A stretch of DNA of 64,000 nucleotides, from the NCBI GenBank assembly GCA_011390955.1, contig JAABRM010000005.1, positions 62,001 to 126,000 of the forward strand, written 5' to 3'. This document shows, piece after piece, positions 26,998-35,404 of this stretch (its first letter is position 1; each line of letters starts with the position of its first letter). Below the pieces are notes generated by a model. It saw nothing but the letters and a program-made list of their open reading frames with translations, searched no databases and was not told where the DNA came from. The position numbers and the translations under genes are program-made. This DNA is from Oscillatoriales cyanobacterium (GTDB lineage: Bacteria > Cyanobacteriota > Cyanobacteriia > Cyanobacteriales > Laspinemataceae).

Positions 26998-27366
26998 TCA
27001 GGCAACTAATTGAGGTTTTGCTGGTGGTGATTCGGGCCGTTCTAAAAAGTGGTGATGAGCCAATTCTCTGTTAAGAGGGTGAGAAAAACTCTTGTTCGGT
27101 CTGCGGGCAGCCCGGATGCCCCAACTGGCTACTTTAGTAATTAAGTCCATTAAGGTTTCTTTAGCTCGTTGTTGTTGCCAGTAATATCCTTCTTGCGTAG
27201 TAGAATATAAAGGAGGCAATCGATTGAGGGTATAGGCGATCGCTTCACTAATATTAATCTCCTCAACAACATCACGGGGCAAAAATTTTAGTTGTCGTTT
27301 AATTTCCTGAATGGCTAAAGGTTCCATCGCATTCAAGTAATGTAAATCAGGGTGCTGTGGTTTCAT
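26998..27366 (-). CDS. comFB: ComFB family protein
   Basis: 122 aa. Core of the late-competence ComFB family: NAMEPLAIQEIKRQLKFLP, then NISEAIAYTLNRLPPLYSTTQEG, then WQQQRAKETLMDLI. In cyanobacteria ComFB-type proteins have been reported as cyclic-dinucleotide receptors influencing pili and competence. The C-terminal 35 residues (basic, Pro-rich) are variable. The start ATG is fixed by the conserved N-terminus. Its position next to exported surface proteins is probably incidental. Confidence 0.9.
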   Translation of the reverse strand: MKPQHPDLHYLNAMEPLAIQEIKRQLKFLPRDVVEEINISEAIAYTLNRLPPLYSTTQEGYYWQQQRAKETLMDLITKVASWGIRAARRPNKSFSHPLNRELAHHHFLERPESPPAKPQLVA

Positions 27367-27433
27367 GGTAGATGAGTGAAATAACAGGGCATTAATGGGA
27401 TAAATTCAGTCAATTCATCGATAAATATCGAGA

Positions 27434-28153
27434 TTAACTTTTGATTTTTCGGTTGTTCAATTTGGGACAAACTGATAAACCAAAAACCGTCAAAATTCCG
27501 TAAATAGAACTAGGTTCAGGAATTCTTTTGTTTTCTTTAGGCGGAACGAGCGTCGGTGTACCGATTTTAATTTGATAGGCTAATCGAGAATTTCTCGGTG
27601 CTTCATCAGTCCAAGACATTGTGACATTACCCGCTAGTCGGAAACTTTTTGCTATATCGCTTATTCGCAGAATATCTAGTCCTTTGACTTCACCTGTGGC
27701 AGTGGAAGAGGCGTTAATATTTTGGTCGTCTAATACCAATTTATCCACCACAATACTGGCACCCGCATCAATGGCACGAGTCCGCAGAAAAATGTCAGAA
27801 AATGGCTGATTATAGGCATAACTTAAAGTTTTTGCCCCAATGATATATTTGACTAAGTTAGACTCAGCATTGTAAGTGAGTTCAAAAGCTTCGGTTTTAC
27901 CATTTAACCAATTAAATTGCTCTGTAACTTGGGGAGAACCTGGGTCTTCCTCGTGTAAATTAAGCTCGTGAGTAGAAAATCCTCCTCTGTCGCCAATTCG
28001 ACCTTCAGCCACAAAGGAAATTTTTGGTAGGAGGGCATCCATTTCTCGATCGGAGGATAGATTAGTCAGGGTTAAAGCATGGGTAATGGTAACCGGAAAA
28101 ACTGAGGCAATCGGCCCCAGAAAGATTAAAACAAATAATGGGTATTTCATCAT
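27434..28153 (-). CDS. PEP-CTERM-type exported protein
   Basis: 239 aa. N-terminal signal (PLFVLIFLGPIASVFPVTITHA), a beta-rich middle without a named domain, and a C-terminal RIPEPSS motif followed by a hydrophobic segment (IYGILTVFGLSVC) and a basic end (NNRKIKS). That is the exosortase substrate layout, in which EpsH-type exosortases process the anchor. GGAG lies upstream of the tandem ATG start. Function of the mature part unknown. Confidence 0.88.
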   Translation of the reverse strand: MMKYPLFVLIFLGPIASVFPVTITHALTLTNLSSDREMDALLPKISFVAEGRIGDRGGFSTHELNLHEEDPGSPQVTEQFNWLNGKTEAFELTYNAESNLVKYIIGAKTLSYAYNQPFSDIFLRTRAIDAGASIVVDKLVLDDQNINASSTATGEVKGLDILRISDIAKSFRLAGNVTMSWTDEAPRNSRLAYQIKIGTPTLVPPKENKRIPEPSSIYGILTVFGLSVCPKLNNRKIKS

Positions 28154-28228
28154 CGTAATTTCTCCTAAAACATCAACATAGCGATCGCTATCAAGGAAAA
28201 TGGAATGCGCGATCGCTATGTTGTAAAT

Positions 28229-29092
28229 TTACTGATTTACATGGGGACGTTTACGCAAGCGACTGCCACCAATTAATCCCACGAAAGTTAAACCTAAAAT
28301 AGCAGAAGGTTCGGGGACTCTCTCAAGGTTTCCACCTTGGGCAATAATATCGTTATCACATTCCACAGCTAAGTGATATAAAAAGCTTCCTTCATCAGGA
28401 AATAGTGAGCGATCGAAGCTCAAACCAATTGTTTGAGAACCGGGTAGTCCAAAGTGGGCAAAATCAAGACCTAAATTGCTTAATTCAGTTAAACTAAGCA
28501 ATTTAATGTCGCCAACTTTTGTGCCGGACGCTATCACATTTTCAACTTGTTTGCTTTGATCGAAATAGGGATCGAAGGCAGACAAATCACCAATAGTGGG
28601 AGTGCCTCCGTAATTTTGCACCACTTGATTATGACGACCTAGACTGCCAAACCCGTTATTATTTAAATGAGCCACGCTTTTGGCAACAACATCTTTAAAT
28701 ACCCCGGTTGAAGCAACTCCAGACTCATTTTGACCGTCAAAACGCACACCCCATAAACTGCCGTTGGCATTGGCAGTATTTAAATTTTGCCCTGAAAAAT
28801 TAAACAGGATATCTCCCCATCGGGTATAACCATCTTGGGCTCCGGAGGCAACTCCTCCGATGGGTGTATTCGCATTAATAGCAAGGAAAATATTATGGTC
28901 TGTTTGTTTGAAAGCACTGCCATAAATTTCATAGTCAGTTCCCCCAACTCTTAGGGGAGTTCCCTGGGTGCTATCGTTAAAAGAATCAATGGCATAACTC
29001 CATCCTTTATATAGAGTTGATGCTTGGGCAGATTTCGCGGTCAGTAGGCAGATGATTGCTACTAACCAAGTGACCATAAGTTGTTTTTTCAT
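28229..29092 (-). CDS. XDD3-family exosortase-dependent surface protein
   Basis: 287 aa. Signal peptide, then LYKGWSYAIDSFNDSTQGTP and VGGTDYEIYGSAFKQTDHNIFLAINANTPIGGV, the conserved front of the XDD3 group, GDILFNFSGQNL and GSLWGVRFDGQNESG. The C-terminus is VPEPSAILGLTFVGLIGG with RLRKR. Same strand as two other PEP-CTERM genes, forming a small surface-protein cluster. Role unknown. Confidence 0.9.
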   Translation of the reverse strand: MKKQLMVTWLVAIICLLTAKSAQASTLYKGWSYAIDSFNDSTQGTPLRVGGTDYEIYGSAFKQTDHNIFLAINANTPIGGVASGAQDGYTRWGDILFNFSGQNLNTANANGSLWGVRFDGQNESGVASTGVFKDVVAKSVAHLNNNGFGSLGRHNQVVQNYGGTPTIGDLSAFDPYFDQSKQVENVIASGTKVGDIKLLSLTELSNLGLDFAHFGLPGSQTIGLSFDRSLFPDEGSFLYHLAVECDNDIIAQGGNLERVPEPSAILGLTFVGLIGGSRLRKRPHVNQ

Positions 29093-29166
29093 GGTGAATC
29101 ACCAAGTGATAAGGTATGATTTAACCGGACTTACACTGAAGCAAGGGGTAAGTCCCAAGCAAGCGT

Positions 29167-29292
29167 TTAAGAACGCTGTTTAACTTTTTTCAGTTGTGAG
29201 GAAATTCCCATCACTCCTAAAGCAAGTAATCCGAGGGTGAGGATGGCGCGATCGCCTAGAAAAATATTTGTTGAGTGCGATCGCGCCGTAAA
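29167..29292 (-). pseudogene. remnant C-terminus of a PEP-CTERM-like protein
   Basis: On the minus strand a frame ending at 29167 reads AILTLGLLALGVMGISSQLKKVKQRS: a hydrophobic helix plus basic end, like an exosortase anchor, with no PEP motif and no gene in front. It lies between two intact PEP-CTERM genes and looks like the stub of a deleted paralogue. Confidence 0.55.
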
Positions 29293-29352
29293 CTTACTCA
29301 AATACTTGATAACTTAAGCTAATTTTGTGATAGAATTAGCGGCTAATTTTTA

Positions 29353-30219
29353 CTAAGTATTTTTTGACTTTTTAATGCGACGTAAAGCAGCGCCACCCAT
29401 TCCCGCAGCGAGAACTAATCCGGTAATAGGTTCCGGTACATCTTCAGGTGGAAGAGGATTGGACTGGAATCCACTGTAGCGGACATTTTCCTGGGAATGG
29501 TTGTAAAAAGCAAAATTCCCATTAATATTAGAAAAGTCACCATTCACATCTAATTCTAGGGAGTCGTTCATATAAACTTTTAAGTTTGTGTCAGTGAAGT
29601 TAAACTTAATGCCGTAGTCTTGGCCATAATTCCAACCCACATTACCTAGATTAGTAGCACGAGCAAGTTCAGTAATTTTCCCTGAAGTCCCGGCACTGTC
29701 AGCATGAGTCCAAGACTCAAGATCATTTATTACACCTGTTACTCGCGAAATCGCAAGTCCCGCTCGCGAAACCGGAAGTCCTGGTTGACCTAAATAATCT
29801 GATTGATTTGCCTTTTTCCAGTCAACCAATAGAAAATCGGCGTTGCTATTAGTTCGATCTCCTGGATTAAACCCCAAAGCAAAGCCAATAAAGTCATCAT
29901 CCCACCCTCCTGGTTCTACTTTTATATTACCGGATAAATCCAAACCTTTAGCAGCAAAGTCACTGACAAACAATGTCGGAGAACCATTAATTGTTTGTAA
30001 AACACTTGTTCCAGCTTCATCGACGATCCAGTTACCATGACCTTCTGCTGTCCAAGTATTCAAATTAATTGCTGCGGCTGAAACCCCAGTTGCACTAAGG
30101 CCAATAGTACCGATTAGTCCAGCTATTGCTAATGGTAGACGAATAGTAAGTTTATACTTGGTAATTAAACTGACAGAATTTGATAGAGATTTAGAGGATA
30201 TAAATAGATAATTCTTCAT
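29353..30219 (-). CDS. PEP-CTERM protein with thrombospondin-C-terminal/lectin-like domain
   Basis: 288 aa from the ATG preceded by AGGAG at good spacing; an upstream in-frame start at 30258 is less likely. A signal peptide (IAGLIGTIGLSATGVSA) is followed by a jelly-roll-like domain: NLNTWTAEGHGNW, GFALGFNPGD, DFLLVDWKK and FNFTDTNLKVYMND, as in the C-terminal domain of thrombospondins. The C-terminus is VPEPITGLVLAAGMGGAALRR. Probably a carbohydrate- or calcium-binding surface protein. Confidence 0.9.
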   Translation of the reverse strand: MKNYLFISSKSLSNSVSLITKYKLTIRLPLAIAGLIGTIGLSATGVSAAAINLNTWTAEGHGNWIVDEAGTSVLQTINGSPTLFVSDFAAKGLDLSGNIKVEPGGWDDDFIGFALGFNPGDRTNSNADFLLVDWKKANQSDYLGQPGLPVSRAGLAISRVTGVINDLESWTHADSAGTSGKITELARATNLGNVGWNYGQDYGIKFNFTDTNLKVYMNDSLELDVNGDFSNINGNFAFYNHSQENVRYSGFQSNPLPPEDVPEPITGLVLAAGMGGAALRRIKKSKNT

Positions 30220-30268
30220 TTGTATTACTCCTGAAATAATGTAAATGAAATGATGCAATCCGTGCTAA

Positions 30269-30499
30269 TTAATTAGCAACAGAGTTATTGGAATTTTCAA
30301 AGCTGAAGGGGGAGCGATCGCGCAGCAAAATAATCAACAATAACCCAGCAAAAATCTGTAACAATACTTCTGCTAAACTGCCTGAGCTTGAATGAACCCA
30401 TCGATCGCAGCCACATTTTAGGCAAACATAATGGTTAGCATCATGCTCATCTTGCACCCAGTTCAACTTATTGGAAAACGCTTTGCTGCACTCTGACAT
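30269..30499 (-). CDS. small Cys-rich protein with one TM
   Basis: 76 aa. AGAGG seven nt upstream fixes the start at MSECSKAF. YVCLKCGCDRW holds a CxxC pair (a further Cys precedes and follows), then one hydrophobic helix (LAEVLLQIFAGLLLIILL). A zinc-ribbon-like head on a membrane anchor is suggested; no family recognised. Last gene of the surface block. Confidence 0.6.
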   Translation of the reverse strand: MSECSKAFSNKLNWVQDEHDANHYVCLKCGCDRWVHSSSGSLAEVLLQIFAGLLLIILLRDRSPFSFENSNNSVAN

Positions 30500-30517
30500 G
30501 GGTGTACCTCTTTCCAT

Positions 30518-30982
30518 CTGATTGGGATTTGTATCTGTCCGTTTCTGGTTGCTTGCACCCTTAACTTGTTGTCCAATACCTTAACTTATTGCATAATATT
30601 ATGGCAATAAGTCGGCCAAAATATTTACATAACTTTACATTGGACGAGAATCAGTGGCTAAATTTTTACAGCAAAAAAGTGCTGTAAGTCAATTGGGGCA
30701 ATAAATAGCCGTCAAGGTCAGGCCGAATCGCGATCGCCTCTAATAACCTAAGCTGACTATTATGTTATTTCTCTAATCAACCCCTGGATCCTTGGTTGAA
30801 GCGTGTTGGCAGAGGTCGGTGGGTTGACCAGTAGGGACACGGCAATGCCGTGTCCCTACTAGGAGGAAAATTTTCGGTCAACCTAAAAAACCCGGTTTTC
30901 GATCGCGCTGGTGGTAGATTAAGCTTAAGCTACAATAGAGGTAAGCTTAGACAGATTTACACAGAGAAGCTTTAATAACACA
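30518..30982. other. intergenic region with a perfect 15-bp palindrome
   Basis: AGTAGGGACACGGCA-A-TGCCGTGTCCCTACT (30830-30860) is a perfect hairpin; a relative is at 35362. It also holds CCGGTTTTCG and HIP1 sites. The promoter of the NB-ARC gene should lie here but no clear -10/-35 was picked. No gene. Confidence 0.7.
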
Positions 30983-32338
30983 ATGGAATTTGAAATAGCA
31001 CTGAAATTAGTTGAGCAATTGGTGCAGGAGAAAACCGGCAAGCCGCTACTTGACGTAGAAAAAGTCGTATTCCAGGGCGCCTGGGAGGGGCTGACTTACG
31101 ACCAAATTGCCGAAAAATCCTCAAACTATGAAGCGAATTATCTCAAAGGGGATGTTGGCCCGAACTTTTGGAAGCTACTCAGCGAGGTATTTGGGGAACA
31201 GGTGAGCAAGCGAAATGTTCGGGCTGTGTTGGAAAAGTGGGAAAAACAACCTCAACCGACTTCACCAGTTGCCAAAACTGCTGTCACCCAAATCCCAGAA
31301 GAGAAAAATCAGCCTCGCGATGATTGGGGTTATGCACCAGATGTGTCTAATTTTTGCGGACGAACTGAAGAACTCAACACTTTGAAAGGCTGGATCGTTG
31401 AAGACAAATGCCGCATGGTGGGGATTTTGGGACTGGGAGGAATGGGGAAAACTACCCTGGCAGTTCGCATGGGAGAACAAGTTAAAGGAGAATTTGACCG
31501 CTGCATTTATCGAGTGCTGCGCGAGACTTATACTTTTGACAAGTTTCTGGGGGATTTACCGACCTTTTTAACTGGGTCGTCCCCACAAAATACGGGGGAA
31601 GATGTCTATGACAAAATTTTGCGGTTGATTGATGGTTTGCGGCAATATCGCTGTCTGTTGATTTTGGATAATCTGGAGGCAATTTTACAACCAGGCGATC
31701 GCTTTGGTCGATATCGGACAGGGTTTGAAGCTTATGGTCAATTGTTTAAAAAAGTGGGTGAAGTTGCCCATCAAAGTTGTTTGGTGGTCGTTAGTCGAGA
31801 GAAATTCCCAGAATGCGATCGCCTACGGAATTTTAATCAAGCGGTAAAGTCTTTAGAACTGAAGGGATTGAAACTAGATGATGTTCAGGAACTTTTACAG
31901 AATACTAATTTAACGGGAAAACCTCAACATTGGCAAGGGTTGATCGAGAGATATAGTGGGATGCCTTTAGCTTTGAGATTGATTGCCCCGACGATTCAGG
32001 AGTTTTTCGCTCAAGATGTAGCCAAATTTCTCAAAGATTCACAAACCATCTACCTCGATCCAGAATATCGATATATTTTAGCGTGGCACTGGGAAAGATT
32101 ATCTCATTCAGAACAAAAAGTTTTGCGGATTTTAGCCCAAGCCGATCGCACGATATCCTTTGAAAAATTGCGCCAGCAAATGCCAGACCATTCTATGTCC
32201 GATTTGATTGAAACTTTAAATTCACTTAAGGGGCGATCGCTGTTAGAAAAATCCGAATCCCCAGACAATGAGCAAAGCCGATTTGGTCTTCAGCCGGTGA
32301 TTCAGAAATATATCAATAAATATCAGTTAAGTAGGTGA
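30983..32338 (+). CDS. NB-ARC (STAND) ATPase
   Basis: 451 aa. The N-terminal 85 residues (ALKLVEQLVQEKTGKPL, GLTYDQIAEKSSNYEANYLKGDVG) are the helix-turn-helix-like domain that precedes many cyanobacterial NB-ARC proteins. The NTPase follows: Walker A GLGGMGKTTLA near residue 155, Walker B LLILDNLEAI, and GLPxAL-like MPLALRLIAP. The C-terminus is a winged-helix and short tail, with no WD40 or TPR sensor on this chain. The stop codon and last two residues come from MITE copy B. STAND ATPases act as signal-triggered oligomerising switches. Confidence 0.9.
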   Translation: MEFEIALKLVEQLVQEKTGKPLLDVEKVVFQGAWEGLTYDQIAEKSSNYEANYLKGDVGPNFWKLLSEVFGEQVSKRNVRAVLEKWEKQPQPTSPVAKTAVTQIPEEKNQPRDDWGYAPDVSNFCGRTEELNTLKGWIVEDKCRMVGILGLGGMGKTTLAVRMGEQVKGEFDRCIYRVLRETYTFDKFLGDLPTFLTGSSPQNTGEDVYDKILRLIDGLRQYRCLLILDNLEAILQPGDRFGRYRTGFEAYGQLFKKVGEVAHQSCLVVVSREKFPECDRLRNFNQAVKSLELKGLKLDDVQELLQNTNLTGKPQHWQGLIERYSGMPLALRLIAPTIQEFFAQDVAKFLKDSQTIYLDPEYRYILAWHWERLSHSEQKVLRILAQADRTISFEKLRQQMPDHSMSDLIETLNSLKGRSLLEKSESPDNEQSRFGLQPVIQKYINKYQLSR

Positions 32339-32480
32339 ACATAATTAATTGCACTTTTCATTTCCCGACGTAAATCCTTGGATTCCCGCCTATAGCCTTT
32401 GGCATGGGCTTCGCCTAACGCGGGAATGACAGCTTTTTATCTAATAGGGTCTGTGTTGAATTTATTTATGCACATTTACT
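32330..32480 (+). mobile_element. MITE-like element, copy B (151 bp)
   Basis: Left end AGTAGGTG next to TA, degenerate right end CACATTTACT next to TA. Its core palindrome has an enlarged loop with CTATAGCCTTTGGCATGGGC and CTTCGCCTAACGC. It is inserted at the 3' end of the NB-ARC gene: TGA at 32336-32338 is part of its terminus. Confidence 0.8.
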
Positions 32481-32523
32481 TAGTTAAGTAGAATGAGTTA
32501 GGCAGCAGGAGAATCAAAACAAT

Positions 32524-34254
32524 GTGATTTATTGTATTAATCCAGAATGTAAACAGCGAGAAAATGACGATAATTTAACTTCTTGTGCAACTTGCGGGAC
32601 GCCATTATTGGTGCGGAACCGCTATCGACTAATTCGCCCTTTGCGGAAATTAGACCGCCGCTTGACTACGGAAATTTTTGAAGTGGAAGATATTAAAGAT
32701 AATCACACCCGTAAAGTGCTGAAAATCTTAAAAGATAATGAACCGAAATTAGTCGAAAAGTTTGAGGAAGAAGCGTTCACGCTTCAGTGGCTCGATCGCC
32801 CCGGTATTCCCAAAGTGGATATCGATGGTTATTTTCAGTTGACCATTGGTGAAGAGTCGGAACCGCTAAGTTGTTTAGTCATGGAAAAAATCGAGGGTGA
32901 AGATTTAGAAAAATGGTTAGCCCGTCACGGGCGAATATCTCAAAAAGTGGCGATTAATTGGTTGAGACAAATTATCGAAATATTGGGTGTTATCCATGAG
33001 AATAAGTTTTTACATCGGGATATTAAGCCTTCTAATATTATTCTTAAACCAGACGGGCAACTGGTGTTAATTGATTTTGGTTCGATCCGGCAAATTAACA
33101 ACACTTACCTGGCAAAACTTAAACTAAGAAGTGTGACTACTTATATTTCTAGTGGTTATACTGCCCCAGAACAAATAGAAGGAGAAGGATTACCTGAATC
33201 GGATTTTTTTGCTGTTGGTCGTACCTTTGTCCATTTAGTCACAGGGTTGCATCCCGTAGACTTACCCAGAGATGGCAAAACGGGTCAGTTAATTTGGCGG
33301 AATAAAGCCCCACAAATTTCTTCACCTTTGGCGGATTTTATTGATGATTTGATGGCGGCAGATCCGGCAGCTAGACCGCAAAATATTCAAGTGATGTTGC
33401 GAAATTTGACCGTCCGGGGTTTGTGGCTTAGAAGTGTTTGGCGGTTTATTAATTCTCGTCAGTTTAAGTTAACTATTTATAGCATATTAGGAATGTTGAT
33501 TGCTGGGTTGGGAATTTATCGGCTATCATTTAATATCCGATCTCAGTATTTTTCTGAAGAGGCGAGAAAAGCAATGGTAGCTGGACAGTTTGACATCGCT
33601 AGGGAAAACTTGGCACGGGCTATAAAACTTAATCCCAATAATGATAACTATCATAGTGATTTAGGATTGGTGTGCAGATACCAGCAAGATTGGAATTGTG
33701 CTGAACAGCAGTATAAACAAGCGCTAAAATTGAATCCAGAAGACGGGACAATTTACTATAATCTTGCTGATTTATATGAAGAATTTGGGGATTTTGACCT
33801 AGCTTTAATAAATTACAAATTAGCCATAAGATATAGAAATGACGACATAGAACTTCGTGCGAAAAATAATTGGGCTCGTCTGCAAATTTTACATAAGCAT
33901 AGTGACCAGGTTGCTATTCAAATACTTACTGATGCGTTAAAGCGATCTGATGCTCCCGAAGATTTAAAACTGAATTTATATAAAAATCTCGGTTGGGCGT
34001 ATTTTCAGGCTGGTGAGAATCAAGCGGCAGAACAAGCTCTCCGAGAAGCAATTCGCTTAGATCGAGAAAATCGGGCTGCACCACATTGTTTACTGGCTAG
34101 AATATTACAAGAGCGAAAAGATGACGAAGCGATCGCTGCTTGGAAATATTGCCGAGATAATGAATCAGACAGTTATTTGCCTGAAGTCAAAATATGGAAA
34201 CTGGACGCCCATCGTTATTTAACCACTGAAACTACTGAAGGAGTGCAACCGTGA
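32524..34254 (+). CDS. 4-Cys Ser/Thr kinase with TM and TPR repeats
   Basis: 576 aa, GTG start (MIYCINPEC). 4-Cys motif, then a kinase (about 33-295) with VLKIL lysine, LHRDIKPSNII, DFGSIRQ and GYTAPEQ. The glycine loop is gone: where sister kinases have GSGGFGKTY, this reads RKLDRRLTTEIFEVED. One TM (YSILGMLIAGLGIY, about 318-335) separates it from four or more TPRs (LNPNNDNYHSDLGL, LNPEDGTIYYNLADLY), which should face outside. It overlaps the next gene by 4 nt (GTGA), implying co-translation. Either a pseudokinase-like sensor or an atypical active kinase. Confidence 0.93.
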   Translation: MIYCINPECKQRENDDNLTSCATCGTPLLVRNRYRLIRPLRKLDRRLTTEIFEVEDIKDNHTRKVLKILKDNEPKLVEKFEEEAFTLQWLDRPGIPKVDIDGYFQLTIGEESEPLSCLVMEKIEGEDLEKWLARHGRISQKVAINWLRQIIEILGVIHENKFLHRDIKPSNIILKPDGQLVLIDFGSIRQINNTYLAKLKLRSVTTYISSGYTAPEQIEGEGLPESDFFAVGRTFVHLVTGLHPVDLPRDGKTGQLIWRNKAPQISSPLADFIDDLMAADPAARPQNIQVMLRNLTVRGLWLRSVWRFINSRQFKLTIYSILGMLIAGLGIYRLSFNIRSQYFSEEARKAMVAGQFDIARENLARAIKLNPNNDNYHSDLGLVCRYQQDWNCAEQQYKQALKLNPEDGTIYYNLADLYEEFGDFDLALINYKLAIRYRNDDIELRAKNNWARLQILHKHSDQVAIQILTDALKRSDAPEDLKLNLYKNLGWAYFQAGENQAAEQALREAIRLDRENRAAPHCLLARILQERKDDEAIAAWKYCRDNESDSYLPEVKIWKLDAHRYLTTETTEGVQP

Positions 34255-35243
34255 AATTTGAGATTACGACTTTTTTTGTTTTAACGTTAACGATCGCTAC
34301 TTTGGATCCAGGATGGACTTTGCCGACCAGAGGAGAAGAAAATTTTCTGGTAGCTCAGAGCAAACCACGGATAATATGTCCTGAACCACCGGGCAAATGT
34401 TATCCTAGCGATCGCGGTTCTAAGTCTGAAATTAAAATCACCAATCCCCCTGGAGGAGCGCTATTACCTGATAATAATCAACTGATTTTATCTTGGTCGA
34501 ATGTTGAGGGGGCGACTGAGTATAATGTGCGCTTAGAGAAATACGGGCAAACTGTTTGGGATGTCACCGTGAGTCAGACGGAAATTGTTTATCCTGAAGA
34601 TAAACCGCCTTTGGAACCAGGCAATTCTTATGGCTTGATAGTTGAGCCGATTGGTGAGATTCAAGACATAAAACCCGGTCGAACAACATTCAGGGTGCTG
34701 ACACAAGAAGACGCAAACAATATCCGTGAACAAGAAGAAGCTATTTCAGCTATTTCTGATGAAGAAAGACGCTTAAACCTGGGGGAATTGTATCAGGAAT
34801 ATCAATTATTTACCAATGCGATCGCTACTTTAAAGGAAGGCTTGCAAAAAAATCCGCAATCCGTAGCGCTTAATCAAATGCTGGGGGATATTTACTGGAA
34901 AGCAGAACTGCCAGAATTAGCGAAATCACCCTATGAGCAAGCTTTGAGATTTGCAAATAGTCCAAATCAAAAAGCCGATGCACATATTGGTTTAGCCCGT
35001 GTAAATATAGCCGATAAAAATTGGAGTGAAGCGATCGAGCATTTAGAAACTGCACGGGAGAATTATAAAAGCATAAATGATCCCGGAAGTGCGGCTCAAC
35101 TAGCTCAGTTTATCGGCGAAGTATATCAATCTAGTCAAGACATCGCTAACGCTAACGAATGGTATAATATAGCGAAAACAGAGTATGAAACTTTAAAAGA
35201 ACAAAAGCGGGTGGATTACATGGAAGAAATTCTAGGAAATTGA
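34251..35243 (+). CDS. secreted Fn3-like and TPR protein
   Basis: 330 aa, GTG start overlapping the kinase stop. Signal peptide (ITTFFVLTLTIATLDPGWTLP), a Fn3-like beta domain (about 62-150: LSWSNVEGATEYNVRLEKYG, LEPGNSYGLIVEP), then TPRs (LGELYQEYQLFTNAIATLKEGL and more). With the upstream kinase's TPRs also outside the membrane, the two products may interact in the periplasm. Function unknown. Confidence 0.85.
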   Translation: MKFEITTFFVLTLTIATLDPGWTLPTRGEENFLVAQSKPRIICPEPPGKCYPSDRGSKSEIKITNPPGGALLPDNNQLILSWSNVEGATEYNVRLEKYGQTVWDVTVSQTEIVYPEDKPPLEPGNSYGLIVEPIGEIQDIKPGRTTFRVLTQEDANNIREQEEAISAISDEERRLNLGELYQEYQLFTNAIATLKEGLQKNPQSVALNQMLGDIYWKAELPELAKSPYEQALRFANSPNQKADAHIGLARVNIADKNWSEAIEHLETARENYKSINDPGSAAQLAQFIGEVYQSSQDIANANEWYNIAKTEYETLKEQKRVDYMEEILGN

Positions 35244-35361
35244 AAAGGATTAAAGTAAAAATAACCGGGCCGACGAATTAAAATCCTTCGGCACATAAAC
35301 CAAAACTTCACTTTTGAGAGGCGATCGGGATTTTCAATAATTTGAACACACACAACATAAT

Positions 35362-35389
35362 GTAGGGACACAGCATTGCGTGTCCCTAC
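35362..35389. repeat. GTAGGGACAC palindrome
   Basis: GTAGGGACACAGCATTGC / GTGTCCCTAC, a slightly imperfect relative of the palindrome at 30830-30860; it lies between converging genes. Confidence 0.7.
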
Positions 35390-35404
35390 TAATTTATTTA
35401 TCAT

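Noticed and set aside
30983..32338. NB-ARC gene truncated by the MITE
   Set aside because: Removing the element and one TA gives a stop two codons after the same point, so the protein length is unchanged.
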